IMG/VR virus record: IMGVR_UViG_3300032116_000004
Span: 124,001 to 188,000 of that record
Direction: 5' to 3' (one strand)
Source: a virus
DNA length: 64,000 bases
Position numbers and translations under genes: made by a program. Numbering within the stretch: the first letter of the stretch is position 1; every line of letters begins with the position of its first letter. Positions 47,678 through 56,377 of the stretch are shown here, in pieces. The notes under the pieces are model-generated. The model had not been told where the DNA came from. It did no database searches and saw only the letters and a list, made by a program, of their open reading frames with translations.

Positions 47678-48194
47678 ATTCGTTTCTGAGAAATGGAGCC
47701 GCAAATACAAACGCTCTATCAACTGTGCCCGGCCTCGTGGTTTCAGCCAGAAAGCGCACTGTGCTGGTCGTCGAAAGACCGACGAAGCCATAGGTGCCAA
47801 TTACAACACCGCTCGTAGCATCGCTCAGGACATCCATGATTATGTTCTGAACATAGGACAGACCATTAGTCTGCAAGGGTCTCGAGGTCGTCCATATGTA
47901 GAGCAACTGCAATCAGAAATGTTGCCCATGATCGAGGAACTGCGTGCGCTTGGCTACGACTATCACCCCGAAGCCCGAGACTACATGGTGCCATTGACCA
48001 TAGACAATGCTCTCGATCCCAGACTGACCGAAGAACAACTGGATGAGATACTCATGTTTAAAGGATCACCTTGCACCGTGGACTGCTCGGGTCACAGGGC
48101 AGGATACGAGTGGTGGTTCCGCAAACGCAAGACTCCCAACTCATGGAGCCCCAGTTTCAACAAGGGCGCTGCCTTGGCAGCCGCAGGTAAGTAA
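47664..48194 (+). CDS. MKASEFVSE-type protein with two Cys modules
   Basis: 176 residues. MKASEFVSE targeting-like start, then a basic Cys-pair module (KWSRKYKRSINCARPRGF, SQKAHCAGRRK), a helical centre (residues ~45-120) and a C-terminal CTVDCSGHRAGYEWWFRKRK and SWSPSFNKGAALAAAGK module. Both Cys modules recur in proteins of marine T4-like phages. Last member of the MRAxE series. Function unknown; possibly packaged. Confidence 0.6.
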   Translation: MKASEFVSEKWSRKYKRSINCARPRGFSQKAHCAGRRKTDEAIGANYNTARSIAQDIHDYVLNIGQTISLQGSRGRPYVEQLQSEMLPMIEELRALGYDYHPEARDYMVPLTIDNALDPRLTEEQLDEILMFKGSPCTVDCSGHRAGYEWWFRKRKTPNSWSPSFNKGAALAAAGK

Positions 48195-48198
48195 CGGT

Positions 48199-48282
48199 AT
48201 GGACTATCCTGTATATCCCGAAGATGACGGTTCGGATCGTTGTCGTAATCCCTACAGCCCTGTGGCAAAGAACACACCTTAG
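48199..48282 (+). CDS. Possible 27-residue peptide
   Basis: MDYPVYPEDDGSDRCRNPYSPVAKNTP lacks a clear ribosome site and is weakly supported. The surrounding 168-base gap (48195-48363) otherwise contains a GGCCGG-CTG-CTGGCC hairpin near 48299-48313 and no tRNA that I can recognise. Confidence 0.3.
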   Translation: MDYPVYPEDDGSDRCRNPYSPVAKNTP

Positions 48283-48363
48283 GACCGCTATGGTGCGTGG
48301 CCGGCTGCTGGCCTGACTGACGGATTCGCTACCCCTAGGTCTAAAGTGAGCATAATTATTTAG

Positions 48364-48612
48364 ATGTATAACATTGTACCATCGTCATGGCAAGGATCTG
48401 CCGATCAATGCACGGGTGAGATGGCATGGTTAAAAGAACTTGGGTCTAATTTCTATTGTGCTCTATGGCAAGCATGGCCAAAATATGATTTACCACTTGG
48501 ATACGATGGTTACGTCATCTCGTTTCACCTCGAGTCTGGTGATTTTGCTATAGAGTGCGAAAAGGTAAACCTAAGCACATCTGATCAGGTTATTAGATAT
48601 TTTAAATCTTGA
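48364..48612 (+). CDS. Small hypothetical protein
   Basis: 82 residues: MYNIVPSSWQGSADQCTGEMAWLKELGSNFYCALW, then a YVISFHLESGDFAIECEKVNL segment. AT-rich compared with neighbours. No domain recognised, and no clear ribosome site. It ends just where the promoter for dsbA begins. Confidence 0.5.
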   Translation: MYNIVPSSWQGSADQCTGEMAWLKELGSNFYCALWQAWPKYDLPLGYDGYVISFHLESGDFAIECEKVNLSTSDQVIRYFKS

Positions 48613-48637
48613 CTAAATCTGGGATATCGTGTATTAT
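48609..48637 (+). promoter_or_regulatory. Sigma70-like early promoter for dsbA
   Basis: TTGACT (48609-48614), 17-bp spacer, TATTAT (48632-48637), followed by AAAGGAG and the ATG at 48658. It lies at the end of the upstream gene and starts the dsbA-gp43 run. Confidence 0.75.
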
Positions 48638-48657
48638 ACGACAACAAAGGAGATATT

Positions 48658-48918
48658 ATGGATACCAAAACATTCAACGCCGAACAAAAAGCCAAACTCA
48701 CCCAAATCATCAATGAAGGCATGCAGGTCATGCACGAGATCGAAACGCTGACTGGCGGACTCAATGACACTGTCAAGGCCGTGGCCGAAGAAATGGAAAT
48801 CAAACCCAGCATTCTCAAAAAAGCCATCAAGGTTGCGCACAAGGCCGAGTTTGGTAAAACCCAGCAGGAGCAAGAACTGTTGGAAACGATTTTGACCACC
48901 GTGGGCAAAACTCTATAA
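48658..48918 (+). CDS. dsbA: DsbA-like double-strand DNA-binding protein
   Basis: 86 residues, helical and charged: FNAEQKAKLTQIINEGMQVMHEIE, TGGLNDTVKAVAEEMEIKPSILKKAIKVAHKAEF and LLETILTTVGKTL. This matches the small DsbA proteins annotated next to gp43 in marine T4-like phages; in T4, DsbA binds late promoters and affects late transcription. Strong AAAGGAG site and its own sigma70-like promoter. Confidence 0.8.
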   Translation: MDTKTFNAEQKAKLTQIINEGMQVMHEIETLTGGLNDTVKAVAEEMEIKPSILKKAIKVAHKAEFGKTQQEQELLETILTTVGKTL

Positions 48919-48999
48919 TTACTGTTATCGAAACAGCGCATCGCCCACGTCACGGGCATGAATCAAGGTATGAGCGAGCCATAAGTCGCCTGGAGAACA

Positions 49000-51660
49000 A
49001 TGAGTTACGTAGACGCACTATTTGATCGTGATCACGATCGCATACATGTGGTAGAACGCCTGGATGGGCGTAGAGAATACCGAGAGTATCCTGCCACATA
49101 CATTTTTTATTACGACGATCCCCGAGGCAAGTTCCGTTCGATCTACGGCAACTCTGTTTCGAGATTTTCTACACGCAACAACAAAGAGTTCCGCAAAGAA
49201 CTGCGCATCCAGTCGGGCAAGCAAATCTATGAGTCCGACATCAATCCTGTGTTCCGTTGCTTCGAAGAAAACTACAAAGGACAAGATGCTCCTCGACTGC
49301 AGACAGCATTCTTTGACATCGAAGTAGACTTCGATGCTGAGCGCGGATTTTCCAAGCCCGAGGATCCATTCAATCCTATCACTGCCATATCGGTCTATCT
49401 TGACTGGTTAGATCAGTTGGTAACACTGGTGGTTCCGCCACGTCACATGAGCCAGGAGACTGCTCAAGAGATTGCCAGCGAGTTTGACAATACCTTGGTA
49501 TTTGAACGTGAAGAGGACATGTTAAAAACATTCCTGGATCTAATAGATGATGCAGACGTGCTGTCAGGGTGGAACTCAGAAGGCTTTGATATTCCTTATG
49601 TGATCATGCGTACCACTCGTGTATTGAGCAAAGATGACACACGAAAGATGTGCTTGTGGGGACAACTGCCCAAGCAACGCACCTTTGAACGATTCGGCGC
49701 AGAAAATCTCACTTTCGATCTCATTGGACGTGTGCATATGGATTACATGCAACTCTACAGGAAATATACCTATGAAGAAAGACACTCCTATAGTCTGGAT
49801 GCCATCCTCGAATATGAAGGACTTGAAGGAAAAACTAAATTTGAAGGAACCCTGGACCAACTCTACAACCAAAACTTCAAAACATTCATACAGTATAACC
49901 GACAGGACGTCAACGGTCTGGCCCAGATGGACAAAAAACTCCGGTTCCTGGATCTAGCCAACGAACTAGCCCACGCCAACACTGTGTTGCTACAGACCAC
50001 CATGGGTGCTGTGGCAGTCACAGAGCAAGCAATCATCAACGAAGCCCACGAACGTGGTATGGTAGTTCCCAACAGGAAAGAGAGACTCACAGATGAAGAC
50101 ACGCAAGCCGCAGGTGCCTATGTTGCTTATCCCAAAAAAGGCATCCACGAATGGGTCGGTGCCATCGACATCAACTCACTGTATCCCTCGGCTATTAGAG
50201 CCCTCAACATGGCGCCAGAAACCATCGTCGGGCAACTGCGCCCCATAATGACTGACCGGTATATCCGAGACAAGCAGACTTCCGGTGCGAGCTTCGCGGC
50301 TGCCTGGGAAGGCCTGTTCGGCAGTCTTGAGTATACAGCCGTGATGGAACAACAGCGTGGCACAGAGATCACCATAGACTGGCAGGACGGTGAAGAGACC
50401 GTGCATAGTGCCGCAGAAGTGTGGAAGATGGTTTTTGACTCAAATCAGCCATGGATCCTCAGCGCCAATGGAACTATATTCACTTTTGAAACCGAAGGTG
50501 TGATTCCGGGACTGTTGGCACGCTGGTATAGAGAGCGCAAGGAACTCCAGAATCATCTCAAACAAGCCACTAGCAAAGCCGATCAGGAATTTTGGGACAA
50601 ACGACAGTTGGTCAAGAAGATCAACTTGAACAGTCTGTATGGTGCCATCCTCAACCCCGGTTGTAGATTTTTCGACAAGCGCATCGGTCAATCAACCACG
50701 CTCACGGGTCGGGCCATCGCACATCACATGGATGCCTTTGTCAACGAGTGTGTCACAGGAAAATACGATCACACAGGTGATGCTATCATCTATGGCGATA
50801 CAGATTCTGTATATTTTTCTGCCTGGCCTGCGCTGAAACAAGAAGTGGAACAAGGACGCATGACATGGTCCAAAGAGATCTGTGTGCAACTCTATGATTC
50901 GATCGCAGAACAAGTCAACCAGAGTTTTCCAGCATTCATGGAACAGGCATTCCATTGCCCTAGAGAGATGGGCGAGATCATCCGAGGCGGTCGAGAGCTG
51001 GTGGCAGATCGCAGTTTGTTCATCACCAAGAAGCGTTATGCTGTCAACATCTACGACAAAGAAGGCAAACGCAAAGATGTTGAGGGCAAAACAGGACAGA
51101 TCAAGGCCATGGGGCTAGATCTCAAGCGCAGTGACACACCCAAGATCATCCAGGACTTCCTATGGTCATTGTTGGAAAGAGTGTTGGCCGGTGCCCAACG
51201 AGATGAAATCATAGAACGCATCAAAGAATTCAAATATGAATTCAAAGAACGCCCAGGTTGGGAGAAAGGTTCGCCCAAACGTGTGAACAATCTCACACAG
51301 TATGCCAAGAAAGAAGAACGTGAAGGCCGTGCTAACATGCCAGGTCATGTGCGAGCAGCCATGAACTGGAACTCCATGCGACGCATGAATTCAGACAACT
51401 ACTCCATGCAAATTGTGGATGGCATGAAGACCATCGTTTGCAAACTGAAATCTAATGCCCTGGGCTGGACGTCCATTGGATATCCCACAGATGAATTGCA
51501 CTTGCCTGCTTGGTTCCGAGAATTGCCATTTGATGATGCAGAAATGGAAGCCACAGTAGTGGATCAAAAGATAGACAATCTGTTGTCGGTACTGGACTGG
51601 GATCTTTCATCGGCCACCGATACCACCAACACTTTCCAATCATTTTTTGACTTAGCATGA
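49000..51660 (+). CDS. 43: DNA polymerase, family B (gp43)
   Basis: 886 residues. Exonuclease motifs: FFDIEVDF (Exo I), SGWNSEGFDIPYV (Exo II) and YNRQDVNGL (Exo III). Polymerase motifs: DINSLYPSAIRALN (A), KKINLNSLYGAIL (B) and YGDTDSVYF (C). All catalytic Asp/Glu residues are present, so both polymerase and 3'-5' proofreading should work. It replicates phage DNA with the clamp at 52613 and loader at 17692. Intact, with no intein or intron visible. Confidence 0.97.
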   Translation: MSYVDALFDRDHDRIHVVERLDGRREYREYPATYIFYYDDPRGKFRSIYGNSVSRFSTRNNKEFRKELRIQSGKQIYESDINPVFRCFEENYKGQDAPRLQTAFFDIEVDFDAERGFSKPEDPFNPITAISVYLDWLDQLVTLVVPPRHMSQETAQEIASEFDNTLVFEREEDMLKTFLDLIDDADVLSGWNSEGFDIPYVIMRTTRVLSKDDTRKMCLWGQLPKQRTFERFGAENLTFDLIGRVHMDYMQLYRKYTYEERHSYSLDAILEYEGLEGKTKFEGTLDQLYNQNFKTFIQYNRQDVNGLAQMDKKLRFLDLANELAHANTVLLQTTMGAVAVTEQAIINEAHERGMVVPNRKERLTDEDTQAAGAYVAYPKKGIHEWVGAIDINSLYPSAIRALNMAPETIVGQLRPIMTDRYIRDKQTSGASFAAAWEGLFGSLEYTAVMEQQRGTEITIDWQDGEETVHSAAEVWKMVFDSNQPWILSANGTIFTFETEGVIPGLLARWYRERKELQNHLKQATSKADQEFWDKRQLVKKINLNSLYGAILNPGCRFFDKRIGQSTTLTGRAIAHHMDAFVNECVTGKYDHTGDAIIYGDTDSVYFSAWPALKQEVEQGRMTWSKEICVQLYDSIAEQVNQSFPAFMEQAFHCPREMGEIIRGGRELVADRSLFITKKRYAVNIYDKEGKRKDVEGKTGQIKAMGLDLKRSDTPKIIQDFLWSLLERVLAGAQRDEIIERIKEFKYEFKERPGWEKGSPKRVNNLTQYAKKEEREGRANMPGHVRAAMNWNSMRRMNSDNYSMQIVDGMKTIVCKLKSNALGWTSIGYPTDELHLPAWFRELPFDDAEMEATVVDQKIDNLLSVLDWDLSSATDTTNTFQSFFDLA

Positions 51661-52601
51661 AACTCAGCAGATTAATCACCTACAAACACATGGTCGACGG
51701 GTTGCATATCAGTCACATCCAGGACCAAATAGAAACTGAACTAAAACAGATCCACACTGATCTTTCCATACAAAATATAGATTTTGATAATCTCAAATCT
51801 GAAATCGAAAAGCAGAGCCAAATGATACGGCAAAGCATGACAGCCATTGAATCATTGCTGGCTCAATTTAAAAAAAATCTACATGGCTTCGTGGACAGCA
51901 TAGAAGAGCCTTATTACGCCCGGAGCGAAAGCCTTTATCAAGAGAGTCGCAAAGATTCTGCTGAATACACGCTGGATCAATTGCAGTTCAAAAAACTGCT
52001 GTATGAACCGGCCACCAATGAATTTTTCCAAAGCCGACTGAAATTGCATTCGAACTTCAAATGGCCGGCCTTGGAGATTCGTCCTGGATTTGGAGATCTC
52101 ACTCCATGTCTTGTGGCCTGCGATCCTTTGTATCTAGTTGACACCAATGATGCACTCCTGCAACCTGTCAAAAAAATGTTTACTCCAGAATACCAGCGAC
52201 GCATCAGATATTACACCATCGACGAATCGGCCAAGCACATTCTCAACCAATTGCCCCGACAACAGTTTGGTATTATAGTAGCAGTGAATTTTTTTAACTT
52301 CCGTCCTCTTCCTTTGATCAAAAAATACGTGCAGGAATCGTTCTCGCTGTTGAAACCTGGAGGATCCTTGATTTTTACCTATAATAACTGTGACTATCCA
52401 ATAGGTGTTGACAATTTTGAAAATTCGTATTATTGTTATACACCAGGACATCAAATCGCTGAAATCTGTAAACAAGCAGGATTCAGGATAGCGGCCAGTT
52501 TTGATCTAGAGAACAATGTGAGTTGGCTCGAACTACAAAGACCGGGAAGACTGAGTAGCATACGTGGCGGACAGGCTTTAGGCAAAATACAATCACTTTA
52601 A
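51657..52601 (+). CDS. Methyltransferase-like protein with N-terminal coiled coil
   Basis: 314 residues. N-terminal ~90 residues form a coiled coil (SQMIRQSMTAIESLLAQFKKNL). The second half looks like a class I SAM methyltransferase: ALEIRPGFGDLTPCLVACDPLYLVD (motif I and acidic strand), FGIIVAVNFFNFRPL (motif IV region) and LLKPGGSLIFTYNN (motif V/VI). Motif I is imperfect, so SAM binding needs testing. Lies between gp43 and gp45, where T4 has no such gene. Confidence 0.6.
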   Translation: MKLSRLITYKHMVDGLHISHIQDQIETELKQIHTDLSIQNIDFDNLKSEIEKQSQMIRQSMTAIESLLAQFKKNLHGFVDSIEEPYYARSESLYQESRKDSAEYTLDQLQFKKLLYEPATNEFFQSRLKLHSNFKWPALEIRPGFGDLTPCLVACDPLYLVDTNDALLQPVKKMFTPEYQRRIRYYTIDESAKHILNQLPRQQFGIIVAVNFFNFRPLPLIKKYVQESFSLLKPGGSLIFTYNNCDYPIGVDNFENSYYCYTPGHQIAEICKQAGFRIAASFDLENNVSWLELQRPGRLSSIRGGQALGKIQSL

Positions 52602-52612
52602 CGGAGAACCAA

Positions 52613-53344
52613 ATGAGAGACTTTTTATTAGACTTAGTAGAACACACACATGATCTCGGTTGCATCGACCTAATCAAGATCACAGGCACAGACAAAGAAA
52701 CTGTGATAGATGCCTTGGCTGAGGACAAGAGCGTGGTCGTGAATGCACGATTCGCCACGCCAGTGGCTGAATTCATGGGCACGTTCGGCATGCCCAATCT
52801 CAGCAAATTAAAGATCCTGATTAACTTGCAGGAGTATCGCGAACACGCCACCATCACTGTGAATCGCCAAGACCGTAATGGTGTGGACTCGCCGGTAGGC
52901 ATGCATTTTGAGAACAAAGTAGGAGACTTCAAGAACGACTATCGATTCATGGTCGCAGAAGTGGTCAGCGAAAAACTCAAACAGTTTAAGATGAAACCAG
53001 TGACCTGGCATGTGGAATTCGAGCCCACAGTGGCCGCTATCCAGCGTCTCAAGATGCAGGCACAGGCCAATGCCGAAGAAACTTCATTCATGGCCAAAAC
53101 CGAAGGCACTGATCTCAAGTTTTTCTTTGGTGATCACTCCACACACGCAGGCAACTTCGTGTTCCAACCTGCGGTCAGCGGCAAACTCACCCGTCCATGG
53201 TTATGGCCAGTCCAGCAGTTCATCGCTATCATGAATCTCACTGGTGACAAGACTGTGCGTTTCAGCGACGATGGTATTGCCAAGATCACTGTGAACTCAG
53301 GCATCGCCACTTACGATTACATGTTACCGGCCTTGAGCAAGTGA
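52613..53344 (+). CDS. 45: Sliding clamp (gp45)
   Basis: 243 residues of T4 gp45-like clamp. FLLDLVEHTHDLGCIDLIKITG, VVVNARFATPVAEFMGTFGMPNLSKLKILIN and LKFFFGDHSTHAGNFVFQP are recognisable blocks; the C-terminus ends in a beta strand (ITVNSGIATYDYMLPAL). Trimeric clamps hold gp43 on DNA and, in T4, link to late transcription. Ribosome site GGAG lies just upstream. T4 order 45-44-62-regA-43 is broken here: the clamp follows gp43. Confidence 0.88.
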   Translation: MRDFLLDLVEHTHDLGCIDLIKITGTDKETVIDALAEDKSVVVNARFATPVAEFMGTFGMPNLSKLKILINLQEYREHATITVNRQDRNGVDSPVGMHFENKVGDFKNDYRFMVAEVVSEKLKQFKMKPVTWHVEFEPTVAAIQRLKMQAQANAEETSFMAKTEGTDLKFFFGDHSTHAGNFVFQPAVSGKLTRPWLWPVQQFIAIMNLTGDKTVRFSDDGIAKITVNSGIATYDYMLPALSK

Positions 53345-53982
53345 TCAGAAATGTAGTCCGTTACCAGCCTCCTGATATCTGGGGAGTGTTGTGTATAGAC
53401 ATCTGGCAAGATGCTCGCACCGACGAGTTTTACCAAACGTTCCTCCAGAGATTGTCTAAATATCCAGTGGGTGCTGTGGTTAACTGCACCTTGGATCTGG
53501 TGATTGACTATGCGGATGTGAGCGTGTATAATACACTTGATAGATACCACTGGCGATCAACAGATACCCAAGAACAAATACGCAACATGATGCTACTAGA
53601 TCTCGTCAAAGCCAGTGGGCAAAACAGGACCAGTCGCTTGATACATGATGCTTTGTTTGACCAAAACACTGTGCATATCAGCCAAAAGCAAACATTTAAC
53701 TATCATGTGGATCGGTTCTTTCCTGACATAAAGGATTGGATCGTGCTTGGCAGTGCCTGGGGCAAGTGTTTACACTACGGACCATTGGGTATAGATAAAT
53801 TGGTAGATCTACCAAATTGGAGATTCCATATCTTTCCTCAATGGAGTATACAGACAGAAACTCAGCAGGCACCGGATCTGCAACAGATACACGACGATTA
53901 TTTTGTATGGGCACCCATCGAAGATGATGGGTATAGACTGATAACAAGAGCACAAAATCACAAATGGATAGAGACGACTTAA
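53341..53982 (+). CDS. Hypothetical protein
   Basis: 213 residues starting with GTG overlapping the gp45 stop. It has an alpha-beta look: WGVLCIDIWQ, GAVVNCTLDLVIDYADVSVYNTL, DWIVLGSAWGKCLHYGPLGIDKL, suggestive of a Rossmann-like fold, but no family is recognised. Between clamp and DpdA. Confidence 0.5.
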   Translation: MIRNVVRYQPPDIWGVLCIDIWQDARTDEFYQTFLQRLSKYPVGAVVNCTLDLVIDYADVSVYNTLDRYHWRSTDTQEQIRNMMLLDLVKASGQNRTSRLIHDALFDQNTVHISQKQTFNYHVDRFFPDIKDWIVLGSAWGKCLHYGPLGIDKLVDLPNWRFHIFPQWSIQTETQQAPDLQQIHDDYFVWAPIEDDGYRLITRAQNHKWIETT

Positions 53983-55487
53983 CATCTAAACAGCAAGACT
54001 ATGCTGTGTTCCTCCCGGCCATCTCCAGTTTCTACGCTGGATACATCGGTCGCGAACGCCATGGTGTAGGACTGGATGCAGGTCGGTTGCCCTCGGCCAT
54101 TGGTGACATGGAAGCCATGAACTGGCTCAATCCTACCAAGGCTTTGTTTCCCTATCGTTGGAGCTTGTATTCCGCAGGACACGCCAATCTAGATTTGAAT
54201 AAGTTTGATGCCAAAGAGGACATGATCCGCAACAGAGATCCCAACACCATCATGCTGGCAGACTCAGGTGGATTCCAGATCGCCAAAGGTGTATGGCCCG
54301 GGCGCTGGGCAGATCCCACAGATAAAAAGTCAGAGCAACAACGAGAAAAAGTTCTTAAATGGCAGATGGGCATAGCCACATACGGAATGACCATGGACAT
54401 ACCCACATGGACATTCCGAGACCCCAAGGCTGCTGAAGCATCGGGTATTCACAGTTATGATGATGCTGTCACAGCCACACAATACAACAACGAATTCTGG
54501 ATCGCTAATCGCTACGGCGATACCCGGATCTTGAACGTGCTCCAAGGCGGTAACCATGCCGAGGCCGATCATTGGTATGATCTCATGAAACACTATTCTG
54601 ATCCCAAGCGTTATCCAGATCGGCATTTCAATGGATGGGGCATGGGTGGCCAGAACATGTGTGACGTGCATCTCATACTCCGCCGCTTGATACATCTCAT
54701 ACATGATGGACTGTTAGAAAAAGGTGTGCATGACTGGATGCACTTCTTGGGCACTTCAAAGTTGGAATATGCCTGTCTGCTCACAGACGTCCAACGTGCC
54801 ATAAGAAAATATCACAATGCCAATTTCACCATAAGTTTTGACTGTGCCAGCCCGTTCCTGGCCACTGCCAATGGACAGATATACACACAGCTCAGGACTG
54901 AAAACAGAGGCAAGTGGAGTTACATGATGAGCCCCACAGCAGACGATAAAAAATATGCCACGGACACTCGTGCATTCCGAGATGCTGTGCTACAGGACCG
55001 GATACATGACACATTTGAAGATAGCCCTATATCTGCCCGTATGAAGATCCAGGATGTGTGCATCTATAAACCCGGCGATTTGAACAAAATTGGCAAAGAA
55101 GGTCGCACATCGTGGGACTCTTTCTCTTACGCACTAATGATGGGTCACAATGTGTGGCATCATATCCGGGCGGTACAAGAAGCCAATCGGAGATATGATG
55201 CAGGAGAAGTTCCCGGAATGCTTGTGCGAGAAACCTTTGATCGTGTATACTTTAGAGACTTAGTAGATACCATTTTCCAACAACGTGATCGCAATCGTAG
55301 TTTGACTATCATAGATGAAAACTCTAAATTCTGGGACCAGATCATCGGCACACGAGGGTTCACGGGTAAACGCACTACCAATGCGCATACTCAATTCAAC
55401 GCTTTCTTTGATGTGGAAGATGATGACAGTTCCGAAGAAGAATTTGATCAATCCAAACTAGACGCCCTGGAGAACCTAAATGTATGA
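53964..55487 (+). CDS. dpdA: DpdA-like TGT-family transglycosylase
   Basis: 507 residues. Tgt-type barrel with the hallmark DSGGFQ (LADSGGFQIAKGVW), RILNVLQGGNH, FNGWGMGGQNMCDVH and FLGTSKLEYACLLTDVQRAI, which match phage DpdA rather than tRNA-guanine transglycosylase. DpdA swaps guanine in DNA for 7-deazaguanines such as preQ0 or preQ1 and protects phage DNA from restriction. FolE (62016) and a QueD-like protein (57485) in the same window support that. Acidic C-terminus (EDDDSSEEEFDQ). Confidence 0.8.
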   Translation: MDRDDLTSKQQDYAVFLPAISSFYAGYIGRERHGVGLDAGRLPSAIGDMEAMNWLNPTKALFPYRWSLYSAGHANLDLNKFDAKEDMIRNRDPNTIMLADSGGFQIAKGVWPGRWADPTDKKSEQQREKVLKWQMGIATYGMTMDIPTWTFRDPKAAEASGIHSYDDAVTATQYNNEFWIANRYGDTRILNVLQGGNHAEADHWYDLMKHYSDPKRYPDRHFNGWGMGGQNMCDVHLILRRLIHLIHDGLLEKGVHDWMHFLGTSKLEYACLLTDVQRAIRKYHNANFTISFDCASPFLATANGQIYTQLRTENRGKWSYMMSPTADDKKYATDTRAFRDAVLQDRIHDTFEDSPISARMKIQDVCIYKPGDLNKIGKEGRTSWDSFSYALMMGHNVWHHIRAVQEANRRYDAGEVPGMLVRETFDRVYFRDLVDTIFQQRDRNRSLTIIDENSKFWDQIIGTRGFTGKRTTNAHTQFNAFFDVEDDDSSEEEFDQSKLDALENLNV

Positions 55488-55683
55488 GAATCGCATCAAG
55501 CACCTAGAGCATGTCCACGAAATGCTGGACAAAAAAATTGATGTCATGGAACGGACCGGTGTGTTCGAAGACAACAACATACACGATCTCAAAAAACAAC
55601 GATTGCAGGTCAGAGACCAGTTGGCCGAATTGCGCAGGAAACAGCATGAACATGATCAAGAAGTTGACCAAGGAGATGATTGA
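55480..55683 (+). CDS. DUF465/YdcH-like small helical protein
   Basis: 67 residues: ENRIKHLEHVHEMLDKKIDVMERTGVFEDNNIHDLKKQRLQVRDQLAEL, a coiled-coil hairpin matching the YdcH/DUF465 family. Role unknown; such proteins are small antiparallel helical pairs. It overlaps dpdA by ATGA-type coupling. Confidence 0.75.
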   Translation: MYENRIKHLEHVHEMLDKKIDVMERTGVFEDNNIHDLKKQRLQVRDQLAELRRKQHEHDQEVDQGDD

Positions 55684-56195
55684 TGGATAGGCCCGGACAC
55701 AACAACGCAGAATTCTTTTTCGGCCGAGAAGTGGAACATACTCCGGCCTTGGACCAGCACACGCTGTTCGTGATAGGTTATCAGTCAGTGGAATCCATAG
55801 AACAGGCCTTGGCCCAATCCACACAGGATACCCAGCACATCTTTTTTGGGGCCAATGATTCATATCGTCCCAAGACCAATCCTGACTATGTTGGTTGGGA
55901 AAATGTCATACAAACTTTCCTGGGTCGTGGATATTGGTGTAGCCTGGATATACCTTTCCAGTATGTGGAAGAATTCCACGAGGGTGGGCTGTGTGAGCAT
56001 GATAGATTCATCCCCATCATCAAGATTCCCATTCCTTATATAAAATTGTGGAACTACAACACTTGTATCAAGATCGATGACAAGGATTTTGCGGCTACCA
56101 ATCCTGGAGTATGGGTCCATAATCTACATGATGTGCTAGATAGAGAAAAATTCACTGATTGGTCTAAATACGATAAAGATCTTGTAGTATCATGA
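55683..56195 (+). CDS. Conserved T4-like phage protein
   Basis: 170 residues from ATG 55683 (AAGGAG just upstream). MDRPGHNNAEFFFGREVEHTP, GYWCSLDIPFQYVEEF, and DDKDFAATNPGVWVHNLHDVLDREKFTDW are strongly conserved-looking and familiar from marine T4-like phages. Mixed alpha-beta; no catalytic motif known. Coupled to its neighbours by overlaps. Confidence 0.65.
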   Translation: MDRPGHNNAEFFFGREVEHTPALDQHTLFVIGYQSVESIEQALAQSTQDTQHIFFGANDSYRPKTNPDYVGWENVIQTFLGRGYWCSLDIPFQYVEEFHEGGLCEHDRFIPIIKIPIPYIKLWNYNTCIKIDDKDFAATNPGVWVHNLHDVLDREKFTDWSKYDKDLVVS

Positions 56196-56353
56196 GTTGG
56201 ATTTTTATGATGTTTATGCACGGCTATATAATAGAAGTGGACAGTTTTATCTCCAGGCAGGCATGTGTAGATAAAATGAAACAATACAATAGAGCCGCCG
56301 AACAGAGTGGCAGTATTTTCCTAGTATGGTGCGAATCAAGGCCTCGTGCTTGA
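56192..56353 (+). CDS. Small hypothetical protein
   Basis: 53 residues: MSWIFMMFMHGYIIEVDSFISRQACVDKMKQY and a C-terminal SIFLVWCESRPRA. Its start overlaps the previous stop (ATGA). Weakly supported beyond the overlap; the sequence is AT-rich. Confidence 0.5.
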   Translation: MSWIFMMFMHGYIIEVDSFISRQACVDKMKQYNRAAEQSGSIFLVWCESRPRA

Positions 56354-56377
56354 GACCTTTTATGTGGGGAGAAATTT

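Noticed and set aside
48195-48363. Possible tRNA or structured RNA in the gap
   Set aside because: There is a short GC hairpin, but no acceptor pairing or T-arm consensus can be assembled.
53964-55487. Cellular tRNA-guanine transglycosylase
   Set aside because: The GWGMGG and flanking blocks, the acidic tail and the phage context with FolE fit DpdA better than Tgt.
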